64,000 nucleotides of DNA from an uncultured Pontibacter sp. (GCF_947492645.1 NZ_CANLMZ010000015.1:26003-90002); one strand, 5' to 3'; counted from the stretch's first letter, positions 53,062 through 62,280 are shown. The notes: generated by a model not told the origin, from the letters alone. Translations and numbers: made by a program.

Positions 53062-54396
53062 ATGAAAAGTATCCTCATAAAAAACGCACAGCTTGTAAAC
53101 GAAGGAAGTATAACTACTGCCGATGTTCTGGTAAAAGACGGACGTATTGCGCAGATAGCCCAAAGTATAACCGACGCTGCCGATGAGACCATTGATGCCA
53201 CCGGTTTATACTTACTGCCTGGCGTGATTGATGACCAGGTGCACTTCCGTGAGCCGGGGCTAACACATAAAGCGAATATCGAAACAGAAGCCAGGGCGGC
53301 TGTGGCAGGCGGTACTACTTCGTTTATGGAGATGCCGAACACCGTACCCAACACCGTAACACAGGAGCTGCTGGAGGACAAGTATAAAATTGCTGCTGAA
53401 ACCTCGCTTGCAAACTACTCCTTTTACATGGGCGCCACCAACGATAACCTGGCCGAGGTGCTGCTTACCAACCCAAATACCGTTTGCGGCATCAAGATTT
53501 TTATGGGATCCTCTACGGGCAATATGCTGGTAGACAACGAAGAAACGCTGGAGCAGATTTTCTCAAAAGCCAAACTGCCTATTGCCGTGCATTGTGAAGA
53601 CGAGCAAACTATACGCGACAACATGGCCATTTATGAAGAGAAGTACGGCGATGATATTCCAATAAAATGCCACCCGGAAATTCGTAACGAAGCGGCTTGC
53701 TTTAAATCGTCGTTTATGGCGGTTAAGCTGGCCGAGAAACACGGTACGCGTCTGCACATCCTGCACATCTCCACCGAAGAAGAACTAAAGCTTTTCCGCA
53801 ACGACATTCCGCTAAAGGATAAAAAGATCACCGCTGAGGTATGCGTGCACCACCTGTGGTTCGATAAAGAGGATTATGACAAGTTTGGCACCCAGATAAA
53901 GTGCAACCCGGCTGTGAAAGAAGCACGCCACAAAGAGGGCTTGCTAAAAGGAATGCTGGAAGATAAACTGGATGTGATTGCCACCGACCACGCGCCACAC
54001 CTGTGGGAGGAGAAGCAGGGCAAGTATAAACAAGCGCCGTCTGGGGTACCGCTGGTGCAGCACTCGCTGCAGATGATGCTGGAGTTTGTAAAGCAAGGCA
54101 AACTGACAATTGAGAAAGTAGTGGAGAAGATGAGCCACGCACCGGCCATATTGTTTAATGTGCGTGAGCGCGGGTACATAAGAAAAGGTTACTGGGCCGA
54201 CCTGGTGCTGGTAGACCTGAATAACCCTTACACGGTTACAAAAGAGAATACGAATTACAAATGCGGCTGGTCTCCGTTTGAAGGCCATACGTTTGGCAGC
54301 GCTATTACCCATACATTTGTTTCGGGCCACTTAGCCTTTGCCAACGGCGCTTTTGATGAAAGCAAGAAAGGGGAGAGGCTGCTGTTTGATAGGTAA
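53062..54396 (+). CDS. pyrC: Dihydroorotase (amidohydrolase family)
   Basis: Zinc enzyme that cyclises carbamoyl-aspartate to dihydroorotate in pyrimidine synthesis. The ATG at 53062 (MKSILIKNAQLVNEGS) is preferred over an upstream GTG at 53029. The metal region reads GVIDDQVHFREPG, in which the first His of the usual H-x-H is Gln59 and only His61 remains; other ligand motifs are MEMPNTVPNTV, IAVHCEDE, HILHIS and ATDHAPH. 444 residues. The Gln form may be normal in Bacteroidota. A small DUF6980-like gene follows after 2 bases. Confidence 0.9.
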   Translation: MKSILIKNAQLVNEGSITTADVLVKDGRIAQIAQSITDAADETIDATGLYLLPGVIDDQVHFREPGLTHKANIETEARAAVAGGTTSFMEMPNTVPNTVTQELLEDKYKIAAETSLANYSFYMGATNDNLAEVLLTNPNTVCGIKIFMGSSTGNMLVDNEETLEQIFSKAKLPIAVHCEDEQTIRDNMAIYEEKYGDDIPIKCHPEIRNEAACFKSSFMAVKLAEKHGTRLHILHISTEEELKLFRNDIPLKDKKITAEVCVHHLWFDKEDYDKFGTQIKCNPAVKEARHKEGLLKGMLEDKLDVIATDHAPHLWEEKQGKYKQAPSGVPLVQHSLQMMLEFVKQGKLTIEKVVEKMSHAPAILFNVRERGYIRKGYWADLVLVDLNNPYTVTKENTNYKCGWSPFEGHTFGSAITHTFVSGHLAFANGAFDESKKGERLLFDR

Positions 54397-54398
54397 CT

Positions 54399-54767
54399 AT
54401 GGACTTAGATAGATTTAAAGAACTACACACCCGGTTTTTCGGGAAAGAATTGCCAGAAGAAGTGCTGGCCTCAGAAGATTATGAGGCTTACGCAAACGCC
54501 ATTCACGAAAATGAGACGTGCTACAACTGGGCAACCGCTGAGAAGCTAAAAAGCAAAGGGTTCGACTACAAAGGCTATTGCTGTATGATGATGGCCGATA
54601 AAGTTTTCGAAAGCTTGGACGAGAACGGAGAGACAAAGTATGACGACCCGGAAGTAATCATTAACAAATGGGAGGAGGACCTATATGGCATTCCTGTACA
54701 CAATGGCAGCGCTACGATGGTGGTTATTAACTACTGCCCCTGGTGCGGCACAAAGCTAAGCGCCTGA
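54399..54767 (+). CDS. DUF6980-like small protein with CPWCG motif
   Basis: A 122-residue soluble protein. Features are a CC pair (KGYCCMMMADKVFES) and a C-terminal VVINYCPWCGTKL, which together look like a small zinc site; the GSATMVVINYCPWCG ending is characteristic of DUF6980. Function unknown. It starts 2 bases after pyrC, so it is co-transcribed, but the family is found in many other contexts. Confidence 0.72.
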   Translation: MDLDRFKELHTRFFGKELPEEVLASEDYEAYANAIHENETCYNWATAEKLKSKGFDYKGYCCMMMADKVFESLDENGETKYDDPEVIINKWEEDLYGIPVHNGSATMVVINYCPWCGTKLSA

Positions 54768-54819
54768 TTTGATTAATCCTTGATACTTACTATATTTAGA
54801 TATACAAAGTATAACTGCC

Positions 54820-55050
54820 ATGGAAAACAAGCATAGCTTTTGGGGAATTTATAAGCAAAACACTTTTAGTAATAGCAGAGTTATCCCGCTTCTGTTTTTT
54901 CTGGGCCTCTGGAATATACTGATCTTTACATGGGCCGAATTTGGTAGTGTGCAGATGCCCAAATGGTTACTCTTTGTAGTGCCCCTTTTACTGGCCGAAC
55001 TAGCTTACATGTATACTTGTATGCGCAAGTATAAAAGAAGTTTGAGGTAA
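54820..55050 (+). CDS. Small two-helix membrane protein (76 aa)
   Basis: Two hydrophobic helices (about 21-38 VIPLLFFLGLWNILIFTW and about 49-66 WLLFVVPLLLAELAYMYT) and a basic C-terminus (CMRKYKRSLR), which places both ends in the cytoplasm by the positive-inside rule. No recognised family. The codon pattern and starting ATG (54820) after the AAGTATAA-rich gap are plausible. Confidence 0.6.
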   Translation: MENKHSFWGIYKQNTFSNSRVIPLLFFLGLWNILIFTWAEFGSVQMPKWLLFVVPLLLAELAYMYTCMRKYKRSLR

Positions 55051-55079
55051 AAATTTTATGCAAAAAAAGCGCACAGGGT

Positions 55080-55110
55080 ATTGCATAATGTGATTTGCTG
55101 CGTATATTTG
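55080..55110 (+). promoter_or_regulatory. Promoter of tRNA-His
   Basis: ATTG at 55080-55083, a 19-base spacer and TAtaTTTG at 55103-55110 match the Bacteroidota TTTG-N19-TAnnTTTG promoter with one mismatch. The tRNA begins 20 bases later. Confidence 0.75.
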
Positions 55111-55128
55111 CACTCTCAAATGAGACAC

Positions 55129-55206
55129 GGTGGTTGTAGCTCAGTAGGTTAGAGCACCAGATTGTGATTCTGGGGGTCGTGGGTTCGAGCCCCATCTTCC
55201 ACCCCA
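55129..55206 (+). tRNA. tRNA-His (GTG anticodon)
   Basis: A full tRNA with an encoded extra G at position -1 (55129) facing C73, as expected for tRNA-His. The anticodon arm CCAGA-TTGTGAT-TCTGG gives anticodon GTG at 55164-55166. The T-arm GTGGG-TTCGAGC-CCCAT is good, and CCA (55204-55206) is encoded. The acceptor stem GTGGTTG/CTTCCAC has two adjacent U-U mismatches (5-68 and 6-67), which is unusual. Confidence 0.93.
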
Positions 55207-55240
55207 AGCCCTTGAAGCAAACCTTCAGGGGCTTTTTTGT
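55206..55240 (+). terminator. Terminator of tRNA-His
   Basis: AAGCCCTTGAAG pairs with CTTCAGGGGCTT (one wobble) around a 5-base loop, followed by six T. Confidence 0.85.
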
Positions 55241-55335
55241 TTTAGTAGATTATTAAATTGCTGAATGGTTAAATTACCGGCTATTGGTTTCTAGGCCATT
55301 CATAAATCATAATTGTAATTCATAATCAAAAAAAT

Positions 55336-56259
55336 ATGAGCTTAGTAGTAGTAGGTTCGATGGCGTTTGATGCGCTGGAGACGCCTTTCGGAAAAACTGA
55401 CAAGATTGTAGGTGGTGCTGCGACATACATCTCGTTATCGTCTTCATACTTTGTGAAGCCCGTAAATGTGGTATCAGTAGTGGGTGGCGATTTTGACCAG
55501 GACCACATTGCTTTAATGCACCAGCGCAACATCAGTACCGAAGGTGTGCAGGTAAAAGAGAACGAGAAGTCTTTCTTTTGGTCTGGCCGCTATTTTAACG
55601 ACATGAACAGCCGCGAAACGCTGGTTACAGAACTTAACGTGCTCGGCGATTTCGACCCGATTATACCGGAAGCATACCAGGGCTGTGAATACCTGATGCT
55701 GGGCAACCTGGCGCCACAGGTGCAGAAAACAGTTATCGAGCGTTTAACAAAACGCCCTAAGCTTATCGTGATGGACACCATGAACTTCTGGATGGACATT
55801 GCCCTGGCCGAGTTAAAAGAAACAATGGCGATGATAGATGTGCTTTCTATCAACGATGAAGAGGCACGCCAGCTAAGCGGCGAATATTCTTTGGTTAAGG
55901 CAGCAAAAGCTATCATGGCTATGGGCCCTAAATTCCTGATCATCAAAAAAGGAGAACACGGTGCATTGTTGTTTAACGAAGACAAGGTGTTTTTTGCCCC
56001 AGCCCTGCCACTAGAGGAGGTGTTTGACCCAACCGGAGCCGGCGACACTTTTGCAGGCGGTTTTGTTGGTTACCTGGCCAGCAACGGAGATATTAGCTTT
56101 GAGAGCATGAAGCGTGCTGTAATCTATGGCTCTGCAATGGCATCGTTCTGCGTAGAGAAGTTCGGCACAGAACGTCTTAAAGATTTAACAAAAGAGGAAA
56201 TCGAGAACCGCGTGCAGCAGTTCGTAAACTTGGTGCAGTTCGATACGGTGCTGCAATAA
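55336..56259 (+). CDS. PfkB family carbohydrate kinase
   Basis: Ribokinase-fold kinase that phosphorylates a sugar or nucleoside. The ATP/catalytic motif VFDPTGAGDTFAGGFVGYL carries the catalytic Asp of GAGD; the N-terminus LVVVGSMAFDALETPFG and IVGGAATYISLSS hold the sugar-binding Gly pair. Length 307 residues. Substrate cannot be assigned; homologues in Bacteroidota are called sugar kinase. Single gene with its own terminator. Confidence 0.9.
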   Translation: MSLVVVGSMAFDALETPFGKTDKIVGGAATYISLSSSYFVKPVNVVSVVGGDFDQDHIALMHQRNISTEGVQVKENEKSFFWSGRYFNDMNSRETLVTELNVLGDFDPIIPEAYQGCEYLMLGNLAPQVQKTVIERLTKRPKLIVMDTMNFWMDIALAELKETMAMIDVLSINDEEARQLSGEYSLVKAAKAIMAMGPKFLIIKKGEHGALLFNEDKVFFAPALPLEEVFDPTGAGDTFAGGFVGYLASNGDISFESMKRAVIYGSAMASFCVEKFGTERLKDLTKEEIENRVQQFVNLVQFDTVLQ

Positions 56260-56282
56260 GTATAGCAAATCAGAAAGTATAT

Positions 56283-56310
56283 AAAAGGGAAGTTTCGGCT
56301 TCCCTTTTTG
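56283..56310 (+). terminator. Terminator of the PfkB kinase gene
   Basis: AAAGGGAAG pairs with CTTCCCTTT around TTTCGG, followed by a T run. Confidence 0.88.
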
Positions 56311-56412
56311 TGTTTTAGGGAACGGGGAAAGGGCGTATACTTTAATCAGATTTGTAACAAAATGCAGCGGAGTGCGGTAAAACTAATTATACATTAATGA
56401 GGAGATTGGATT

Positions 56413-56610
56413 ATGAGCATACAGAATCAAGATAAAAATAAACCAGATGCGTTAAAAAATAACCAAAATCAGACTGACCCTAAAAAGCTGATGGGTAATA
56501 TTGAAGACAATCCGATGCGAAGTGCATTAAACAAAGACGCAACTAAAGTGCAGAACCCTAACCGCAATTTAGCGAAGGGTGGCAACAACATGCCTAACGA
56601 TAAAAAGTAG
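56413..56610 (+). CDS. Small hydrophilic protein (65 aa)
   Basis: A polar, probably disordered protein rich in Asn, Lys, Asp and Gln (QNQDKNKPDALKNNQNQTD; NPNRNLAKGGNNMPNDKK) with no Cys, Trp or membrane segment. No known family. The presence of a good ATG and a following hairpin terminator supports a real gene; the composition resembles small stress-type hydrophilic proteins, but that is inference only. Confidence 0.62.
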   Translation: MSIQNQDKNKPDALKNNQNQTDPKKLMGNIEDNPMRSALNKDATKVQNPNRNLAKGGNNMPNDKK

Positions 56611-56646
56611 GCATACTACAAGCAAAATAAAAACTATGAAATATAG

Positions 56647-56684
56647 AAGGAGGATGGCCCCAGAGGTTATCCTCCTTTTTTTAT
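56647..56684 (+). terminator. Terminator of the 65-aa protein gene
   Basis: AAGGAGGAT pairs with ATCCTCCTT around a 13-base loop, followed by seven T. Confidence 0.85.
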
Positions 56685-56743
56685 GGCAAAAAGTATAAAT
56701 ATATAGTTAATTGTTTATATTTAAGTAATTCATACTTTATGGC

Positions 56744-57982
56744 ATGCTTAAAACCGATATCTGTATACTTGGCGCTGGACCCGGAGGCGCTACTGCTGGG
56801 TTGCACCTGGCCCAAAAAGGCATCCCTTGCCTGCTGGTAGATAAGGCTGTTTTTCCGAGAGATAAAGTATGCGGCGATGCCCTGAGTGGTAAAGTAGTAA
56901 ATGAGTTGCGTCGCATTTCGCCAGATTTGCCATTGCTATTTAGCAAGCGGCAGGAGCAACTGCCTTCATGGGGCATTCATTTTATATCGCCTGGTGGGCA
57001 AAAGCTTAGTGTGCCGTTCAAGTATAAGTATAACGCTGCCCAGGATGCACCGGCGGGGTACATCGCCAGGCGCTTCGATTTTGATAACTTTCTGGTGGAG
57101 CAGGTAAAGCAGCAGCCTGAAATTACTTTGCTGCAAGGTGTAGCGCTTACAAAGTATGAGCGGCAGCAGGAAGGAGGATTTATACTTAGTGACAAAGATG
57201 GTAAACCACAAATAGAAGCCAAGCTGCTAATTGTAGCAAACGGAGCACAGTCGGGCTTTGCGCGCCATGTGGCAGATATGCAGCAGGAGCCGGCGCATTA
57301 CTGTGCCGGGTTGCGGGCATATTATAAAGGTGTGCAGGGGCTGGATGCAGATAACTTTATTGAGCTACACTTTTTCAAAGATTTTTTGCCGGGATATTTT
57401 TGGGTGTTTCCGCTGCCTGGCGGATTTGCCAACGTGGGGGTGGGGATGCTAAGCAGCGCCATCAGCAGCAAAAAAATTAACCTGAAAAAGGAGATGCAGC
57501 GCATGATAGAAACAAACCCTGAACTGCAAAAACGCTTTGCTAACGCAGAGTTGGTAGGCGATATAAAGGGCTATGGTTTGCCACTCGGTTCTAAAAAGCG
57601 GCGCCTGTCCGGGGATAACTATATGCTGGTAGGTGATGCCGGTGCCTTGATAGATCCGTTTACCGGCGAAGGCATCAGCAATGCCATGATTAGTGGGAGG
57701 TGGGCCGCAACACAGGCCGGACTTTGTTTGCAGGAGCAGAACTTCTCCGCAAGCTTTATGCAAGGCTACGACAAAGCTGTGTATAACCGCCTCTGGCAGG
57801 AACTAAAGCTAAGTCGCCAAATGCAGCGTTTGCTTCAATACCCGTGGCTCTTCGACAAAGTTGCTAGCAAAGCCTCTAAAAACCAGGCGCTGGCAGAGAC
57901 AATCTCCTGCATGTTCAGCGACATAGATCTTCGTGAAAAGCTAAAGCAGCCATCTTTTTATTTTAAACTCTTGTTCAATTAG
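56744..57982 (+). CDS. Geranylgeranyl-reductase-family FAD-dependent oxidoreductase
   Basis: Flavoprotein of the geranylgeranyl reductase/halogenase-like branch. The N-terminal dinucleotide fold reads ICILGAGPGGATAGLHLA, then PRDKVCGDALSG, typical of this branch, and the second FAD motif is MLVGDAGALIDPFTGEGI. Length 412 residues. Likely reduces a polyprenyl chain (quinone, lipid or pigment precursor); the actual substrate is unknown. Transcribed alone. Confidence 0.88.
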   Translation: MLKTDICILGAGPGGATAGLHLAQKGIPCLLVDKAVFPRDKVCGDALSGKVVNELRRISPDLPLLFSKRQEQLPSWGIHFISPGGQKLSVPFKYKYNAAQDAPAGYIARRFDFDNFLVEQVKQQPEITLLQGVALTKYERQQEGGFILSDKDGKPQIEAKLLIVANGAQSGFARHVADMQQEPAHYCAGLRAYYKGVQGLDADNFIELHFFKDFLPGYFWVFPLPGGFANVGVGMLSSAISSKKINLKKEMQRMIETNPELQKRFANAELVGDIKGYGLPLGSKKRRLSGDNYMLVGDAGALIDPFTGEGISNAMISGRWAATQAGLCLQEQNFSASFMQGYDKAVYNRLWQELKLSRQMQRLLQYPWLFDKVASKASKNQALAETISCMFSDIDLREKLKQPSFYFKLLFN

Positions 57983-58065
57983 TAGTACCTGTTCTCCAGG
58001 TGTGTTCTCAGGTTTTGCGAAAATTGTAATGCTACTACTTTGGATAGGTGCCGTAGAACATACTT

Positions 58066-59781
58066 TTAGAATTCCTGCTTCAGCCACAGCTTAAAGTTCT
58101 GCTTCTGCTTTGCCGTTGCATCCGCTCTTTTTTCTATTGTATACTTGCTGTAGTACTTTTCGCCATTTGGTTGCAGTTTTATACTTCGGAGTTGTTTCTC
58201 CCGGAACAGTATTAGCTCTACCTGTTCTGGCTGCAGGGCCAGCAGGTGTTGCAAATTATTCTCTATTTTGCGCTCATTTAAAGCTACCAACTCATCATCT
58301 ATACTTAGTGCCTTGCTTGCCGACGAGCCTGGTGCTACTGCCGTCACTTTAGCCGCACCCTCCGATGTAACCTTAAAGCCATACTTGCCCTCGTTTAGGA
58401 TTAGGTTTTCTGTTTCTTTTAAAGTGCAGCCAACAAAGTATAAAGCTTTGTCTAACGCATGTTCAATGGCTGCGGTGCCGTTAATGTAGTCTTCAAAGTA
58501 TGAAGCGAAGGATATGCCGGCGACCTCATCCACCAGCTGTGCATAATCAGCTTCGGTGTAGCCCTTGCCTGTTTTGCCAAACCGCTCCCAGAGTAAGCGC
58601 ATTACGGTGTCCAGGCTGGCGCTGTGGTTTGTTTGCTGGCGCAGTTGCAAGTCCAGGAGCAGGGCAGTAAGCGCCCCTTTGATGTAAATAGATACTTTGC
58701 GATCTGGTGCGCCAGCTTTGTAGCCGTCCAGCCACAAGTCGAAGGACGAATCTGCCACAGACAAATTATTGCGGCTGTAATCGGCAAAGTAACGCTGCAG
58801 GGTAGTGTTCAGCTCAGCGAAATATTCTTCTGTTGTAAACACACCTGCTCTGGCCAGCATGTAATCGCCGTAGTAGGTGGTAATACCCTCTGCCACATAG
58901 CCTGTTTTAAAGTAATTTTCCTGCGCAAAATTATATGGCAGCATTTCGGCAGGGCGAATTTTCTTAATGTTCCAAGTATGAAACAGCTCATGCGAACTTA
59001 CTCCCAAAAACTCTTTATAAAGGCTCGGTGCCATTAGCAGTTCGCCGGGGCCAAGTGTGATGACGGTTGAGTTGTTGTGCTCTACGCCGTGGTAGGTGCG
59101 GTAAGGCAAAATCTGGTTCAGGTAATGGTACTCCTTCACCGGAAAATCGCTAAAGACCTCGAGTTGCTCTTTTGTAAAGGCGGCAAAGTTCTGTTTGATC
59201 TTTTCCCAATCAGGCTGGCAGTTGCCTTGAATCCATACATGGAACGGTATGCCATCAACCTCATATGTCTGCTTTTGTAAAGATGCGCTTGCGATAAAAG
59301 GACTATCAACCAGCTCATCAAAATTTGCGGCCTGCAACGTATGCTTCTGGATTTCAGGTAAACCACAGGCAATTTGCCAAGTCTCGGGTACAGCCAGCGT
59401 CACTAAGTATGGTTCGTGCTCACGTGCTTCCACGGTCATCAGGCAATTTATCGGGTTCAGGTAAAGTTGTTCCTCATCCAGCCACGAGCCGCCGCCATCC
59501 ATCTGCCTGGCATAAAAGCTATACTTTACCTCTAAGGTTTCTGCGCCATTGGCTTCTATTAGCCAGCAGTCTTTGGTAACCTTATCAATATTTATACTTT
59601 GGCCGTTAGCAGATGCCGTAACCGCTTTCAGCTTCTGGGCAAAGTGCTGCAGTTCGTAGCGCCCAGGCCGCCAGGCAGGTAGCTGCAAGTATACCTCCTG
59701 CGCCGTATTTTCAGCTATGGTAAGTGTGATATCCAGGTAATGGGTAAGCGGGTTAGTGTAGGAGAGGTGATAGCGTATCAT
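58066..59781 (-). CDS. M61 family metallopeptidase with PDZ domain
   Basis: Zinc aminopeptidase of the glycyl-aminopeptidase type. Signature SSHELFHTWNIKKIRP has the HExxH motif; the downstream Glu ligand is in GYVAEGITTYYGDYML. N-terminal domain about 1-160 is a beta sandwich (ITLTIAENTAQEVYLQLPAW), and a C-terminal PDZ-like domain covers about 465-545 (KVTAVAPGSSASKALSIDDE). Length 571 residues. No signal peptide is apparent, so it may act in the cytoplasm. It stands alone, upstream of and divergent from rpmH. Confidence 0.9.
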   Translation of the reverse strand: MIRYHLSYTNPLTHYLDITLTIAENTAQEVYLQLPAWRPGRYELQHFAQKLKAVTASANGQSINIDKVTKDCWLIEANGAETLEVKYSFYARQMDGGGSWLDEEQLYLNPINCLMTVEAREHEPYLVTLAVPETWQIACGLPEIQKHTLQAANFDELVDSPFIASASLQKQTYEVDGIPFHVWIQGNCQPDWEKIKQNFAAFTKEQLEVFSDFPVKEYHYLNQILPYRTYHGVEHNNSTVITLGPGELLMAPSLYKEFLGVSSHELFHTWNIKKIRPAEMLPYNFAQENYFKTGYVAEGITTYYGDYMLARAGVFTTEEYFAELNTTLQRYFADYSRNNLSVADSSFDLWLDGYKAGAPDRKVSIYIKGALTALLLDLQLRQQTNHSASLDTVMRLLWERFGKTGKGYTEADYAQLVDEVAGISFASYFEDYINGTAAIEHALDKALYFVGCTLKETENLILNEGKYGFKVTSEGAAKVTAVAPGSSASKALSIDDELVALNERKIENNLQHLLALQPEQVELILFREKQLRSIKLQPNGEKYYSKYTIEKRADATAKQKQNFKLWLKQEF

Positions 59782-59923
59782 TATTTTAACGAATTGGTGT
59801 GTTTACAGGCAAAGGAGTAAATACGAATAAAACCGATAGTGAAGCGATAATCAACTTTTTTATCACTTGAGGAAGCCATAATGCTGGTTTTGGATAGAAT
59901 TTAGTTAAAATTCTGAGGCAGGC

Positions 59924-59954
59924 TTTGTTAAATTAAAAAGGTTTCCTAATTTTG
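59924..59954 (+). promoter_or_regulatory. Promoter of rpmH
   Basis: TTTG at 59924-59927, exactly 19 bases, then TAatTTTG at 59947-59954: a full match to the Bacteroidota primary promoter. The start codon of rpmH lies 29 bases further. Confidence 0.85.
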
Positions 59955-59982
59955 CAGGCCATAATAAAACCATTGGCAGACG

Positions 59983-60144
59983 ATGAAAAGAACATTCCAG
60001 CCTTCTCAAAGAAAAAGAAGAAACAAACACGGTTTCAGATCAAGAATGGAAACCGCTAACGGTAGAAGAGTATTGGCCAGCAGAAGAGCCAAAGGCAGAA
60101 AGAGATTATCTGTTTCTGACGAAAAAAGACATAAGGCGGCTTAA
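59983..60144 (+). CDS. rpmH: 50S ribosomal protein L34
   Basis: A 53-residue basic protein: MKRTFQPSQRKRRNKHGFRS, then the family signature MxTxxGRxVLxxRRxKGRxxLS (here METANGRRVLASRRAKGRKR). It is a structural protein of the large ribosomal subunit. It is followed 47 bases later by rnpA, the conserved rpmH-rnpA pair. The C-terminus is extended by a few residues (VSDEKRHKAA). Confidence 0.97.
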   Translation: MKRTFQPSQRKRRNKHGFRSRMETANGRRVLASRRAKGRKRLSVSDEKRHKAA

Positions 60145-60191
60145 TTCCTGATTCAGGGATTTGCCTCGCTTTTATTTATTTTTAGCCGCTC

Positions 60192-60602
60192 ATGCATAGC
60201 GAGCAAGCTAACGATACTGAAAACGGGCAGCCAACTTTCTATACATTTTCGAAAGAAGAACACTTGTGTAGCAAGCGCCTTATAGCGCTGCTCTTTAGCA
60301 AGGGTTCTTCTTTTAATTTGTATCCGCTGCGGTTTATACTATATACGCCGCAAGACGTGCCTCCTGGCCCAACCCAGGTACTTATTTCCGTTTCTAAGCG
60401 CTATTTTAAACGCGCCGTAGACCGTAATCGCCTTAAGCGGCAAATACGTGAGGCTTACCGCCTTAACAAGTCTATTTTTACCCATAGCCCCGGGCAAGCA
60501 CCGCAGTTATTGGGTATTCTTTACATAGGTAAAGAAAAAAAATCCTTTCATACTATCGAGAAAAAACTAATTTCAGGTTTGGAACGTTGTTTGAGTAAGT
60601 AG
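60192..60602 (+). CDS. rnpA: Ribonuclease P protein component
   Basis: Protein cofactor of RNase P in tRNA 5' maturation. The RNR-type motif is KRYFKRAVDRNRLKRQIREAYR, preceded by a strand (LRFILYTPQ, QVLISVSK). The first 20 residues (MHSEQANDTENGQPTFYTFS) vary between species, so the start could be slightly downstream. Length 136 residues is usual. It sits between rpmH and an S41 protease gene. Confidence 0.94.
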   Translation: MHSEQANDTENGQPTFYTFSKEEHLCSKRLIALLFSKGSSFNLYPLRFILYTPQDVPPGPTQVLISVSKRYFKRAVDRNRLKRQIREAYRLNKSIFTHSPGQAPQLLGILYIGKEKKSFHTIEKKLISGLERCLSK

Positions 60603-60630
60603 TCTTACCACGTCCTTATACCTGCAAATT

Positions 60631-62280
60631 ATGTACAAGAAGTCTATTGCCGCCCTGCTGCTAGGTGCACTTACCTTAGGGCTCTTCTCTTTTAAATCAG
60701 AATCTGAACGCTATTTCGAGATAGCTAAAAACTTAGATGTGTTTGCTACTCTATTTAAGGAAGTAAACACGTTTTACGTGGACGATGTGCCTCCTGCCAA
60801 GATGATGCGTACGGGTATAGATGCCATGCTTAAATCGCTGGACCCATACACCAATTATATTCCAGAGGACGATATTGAGGATTTCCGTACAATGACTACT
60901 GGCCAGTATGGAGGTATCGGAGCCCTTATTGGCAGCCACGACGGTAAGATAACAGTACAGATGCCTTACGAAAACTCGCCGGCACATAAGGCAGGTTTGG
61001 TTATTGGCGACGTTATTCTAAAAGTAAATGGCGTGGACGTAACCGGCAAATCTACCAGCGATGTTACAAAGCTTTTGAAAGGCCAGGCAAATACTCCGGT
61101 AAAACTGGAAGTACGCAGCTACGGCCAAACCAAATCAAAAACTGTTGAGCTTAACCGCGCTAATATCATGGTTGATAACGTGCCATACTATGGTATGATA
61201 GACGACCAGATTGGCTACTTCCAGTTATCAGGTTTTACTGTGGATGCCTCTAAAGAAGTTAAAACGGCGGTGCAGAAGCTAAAAGAAATGGGTGCCAAGA
61301 AAATTGTGTTCGATTTACGCGACAACCCTGGCGGCTTACTTCATGAAGCTGTAAACATCTCTAACGTTTTTGTGGATAAGGGCAAAGACATTGTAAGTAC
61401 AAAAGGTAAGGTAAAAGAATGGAATAAAACTTACAAAGCGCTGGACGAGCCTTTAGACAAAGAAATACCTTTGGTTATACTTACAAGCTCGCGTAGTGCC
61501 TCAGCTTCTGAGATTGTGGCTGGTGTAATGCAGGATTACGACCGTGCCGTGCTGGTAGGAGAGCGTACTTTTGGTAAAGGTTTGGTGCAGGCAACGCGTC
61601 CGCTTTCTTACAACTCGCAACTAAAAGTTACTACAGCTAAATATTACACACCTAGCGGCCGATGCATACAGGCTATAGATTATGCGCACCGCAACGAAGA
61701 TGGCAGCGTTGGCATGATTCCGGATTCTTTGCGCGTAGCCTTTAAAACTGTAGCCGGACGATTAGTGTATGATGGTGGCGGTATCAGCCCTGATGTAGAA
61801 GTAGAGCAGCAAAATTATTCTGAGATCACAAAAACAATTGCTCGCAAAGGTTACTTCTTTGAGTATGCAAACAAGTATAAAGCCGAGCACAGCACTATTC
61901 CGGCAGCTGCTAAGTTTAAGTTAAGCGACGACGAATACCAGCAGTTTGTTTCTTTCCTGGCTAACAAGGATGTTAATTATACTACCGCCATAGAAAGCGA
62001 ACTGCAGGACCTTTCAGCAAAAGCAAAAGACGGCAAGCATTACGACGACATCAAGAGTGAGCTCGAAGCAATTAAAAAGAAGGTGTCTCATAACAAAGCA
62101 AATGATTTGATGCGCTTTAAGACAGAGATAAAAGAAATGCTGGAAGCAGAGATTGCATCGCGTTACTACCTGCAGAAAGGCTACATCGAGTCTACCTTTG
62201 ATGATGACCCAGATATCTTGATGGCAAAACAGGTTCTAAACGACTCTCAAAAGTATAACTCGTTCCTGAAACTGAAGTAA
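60631..62280 (+). CDS. S41 family C-terminal processing peptidase
   Basis: Tail-specific serine protease of the periplasm. An uncleaved or cleaved N-terminal signal (SIAALLLGALTLGLFSF) is followed by a helical region, a PDZ domain (about 85-175, GGIGALIGSHDG to KGQANTPVKLEVR) and the catalytic domain: FDLRDNPGG, SRSASASEI with nucleophile Ser291, and ERTFGKGLVQ with Lys316, the 25-residue Ser-Lys spacing seen in CtpA. A C-terminal helical extension (about 410-549) is typical of Bacteroidota forms. Substrate unknown. 28 bases after rnpA. Confidence 0.94.
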   Translation: MYKKSIAALLLGALTLGLFSFKSESERYFEIAKNLDVFATLFKEVNTFYVDDVPPAKMMRTGIDAMLKSLDPYTNYIPEDDIEDFRTMTTGQYGGIGALIGSHDGKITVQMPYENSPAHKAGLVIGDVILKVNGVDVTGKSTSDVTKLLKGQANTPVKLEVRSYGQTKSKTVELNRANIMVDNVPYYGMIDDQIGYFQLSGFTVDASKEVKTAVQKLKEMGAKKIVFDLRDNPGGLLHEAVNISNVFVDKGKDIVSTKGKVKEWNKTYKALDEPLDKEIPLVILTSSRSASASEIVAGVMQDYDRAVLVGERTFGKGLVQATRPLSYNSQLKVTTAKYYTPSGRCIQAIDYAHRNEDGSVGMIPDSLRVAFKTVAGRLVYDGGGISPDVEVEQQNYSEITKTIARKGYFFEYANKYKAEHSTIPAAAKFKLSDDEYQQFVSFLANKDVNYTTAIESELQDLSAKAKDGKHYDDIKSELEAIKKKVSHNKANDLMRFKTEIKEMLEAEIASRYYLQKGYIESTFDDDPDILMAKQVLNDSQKYNSFLKLK

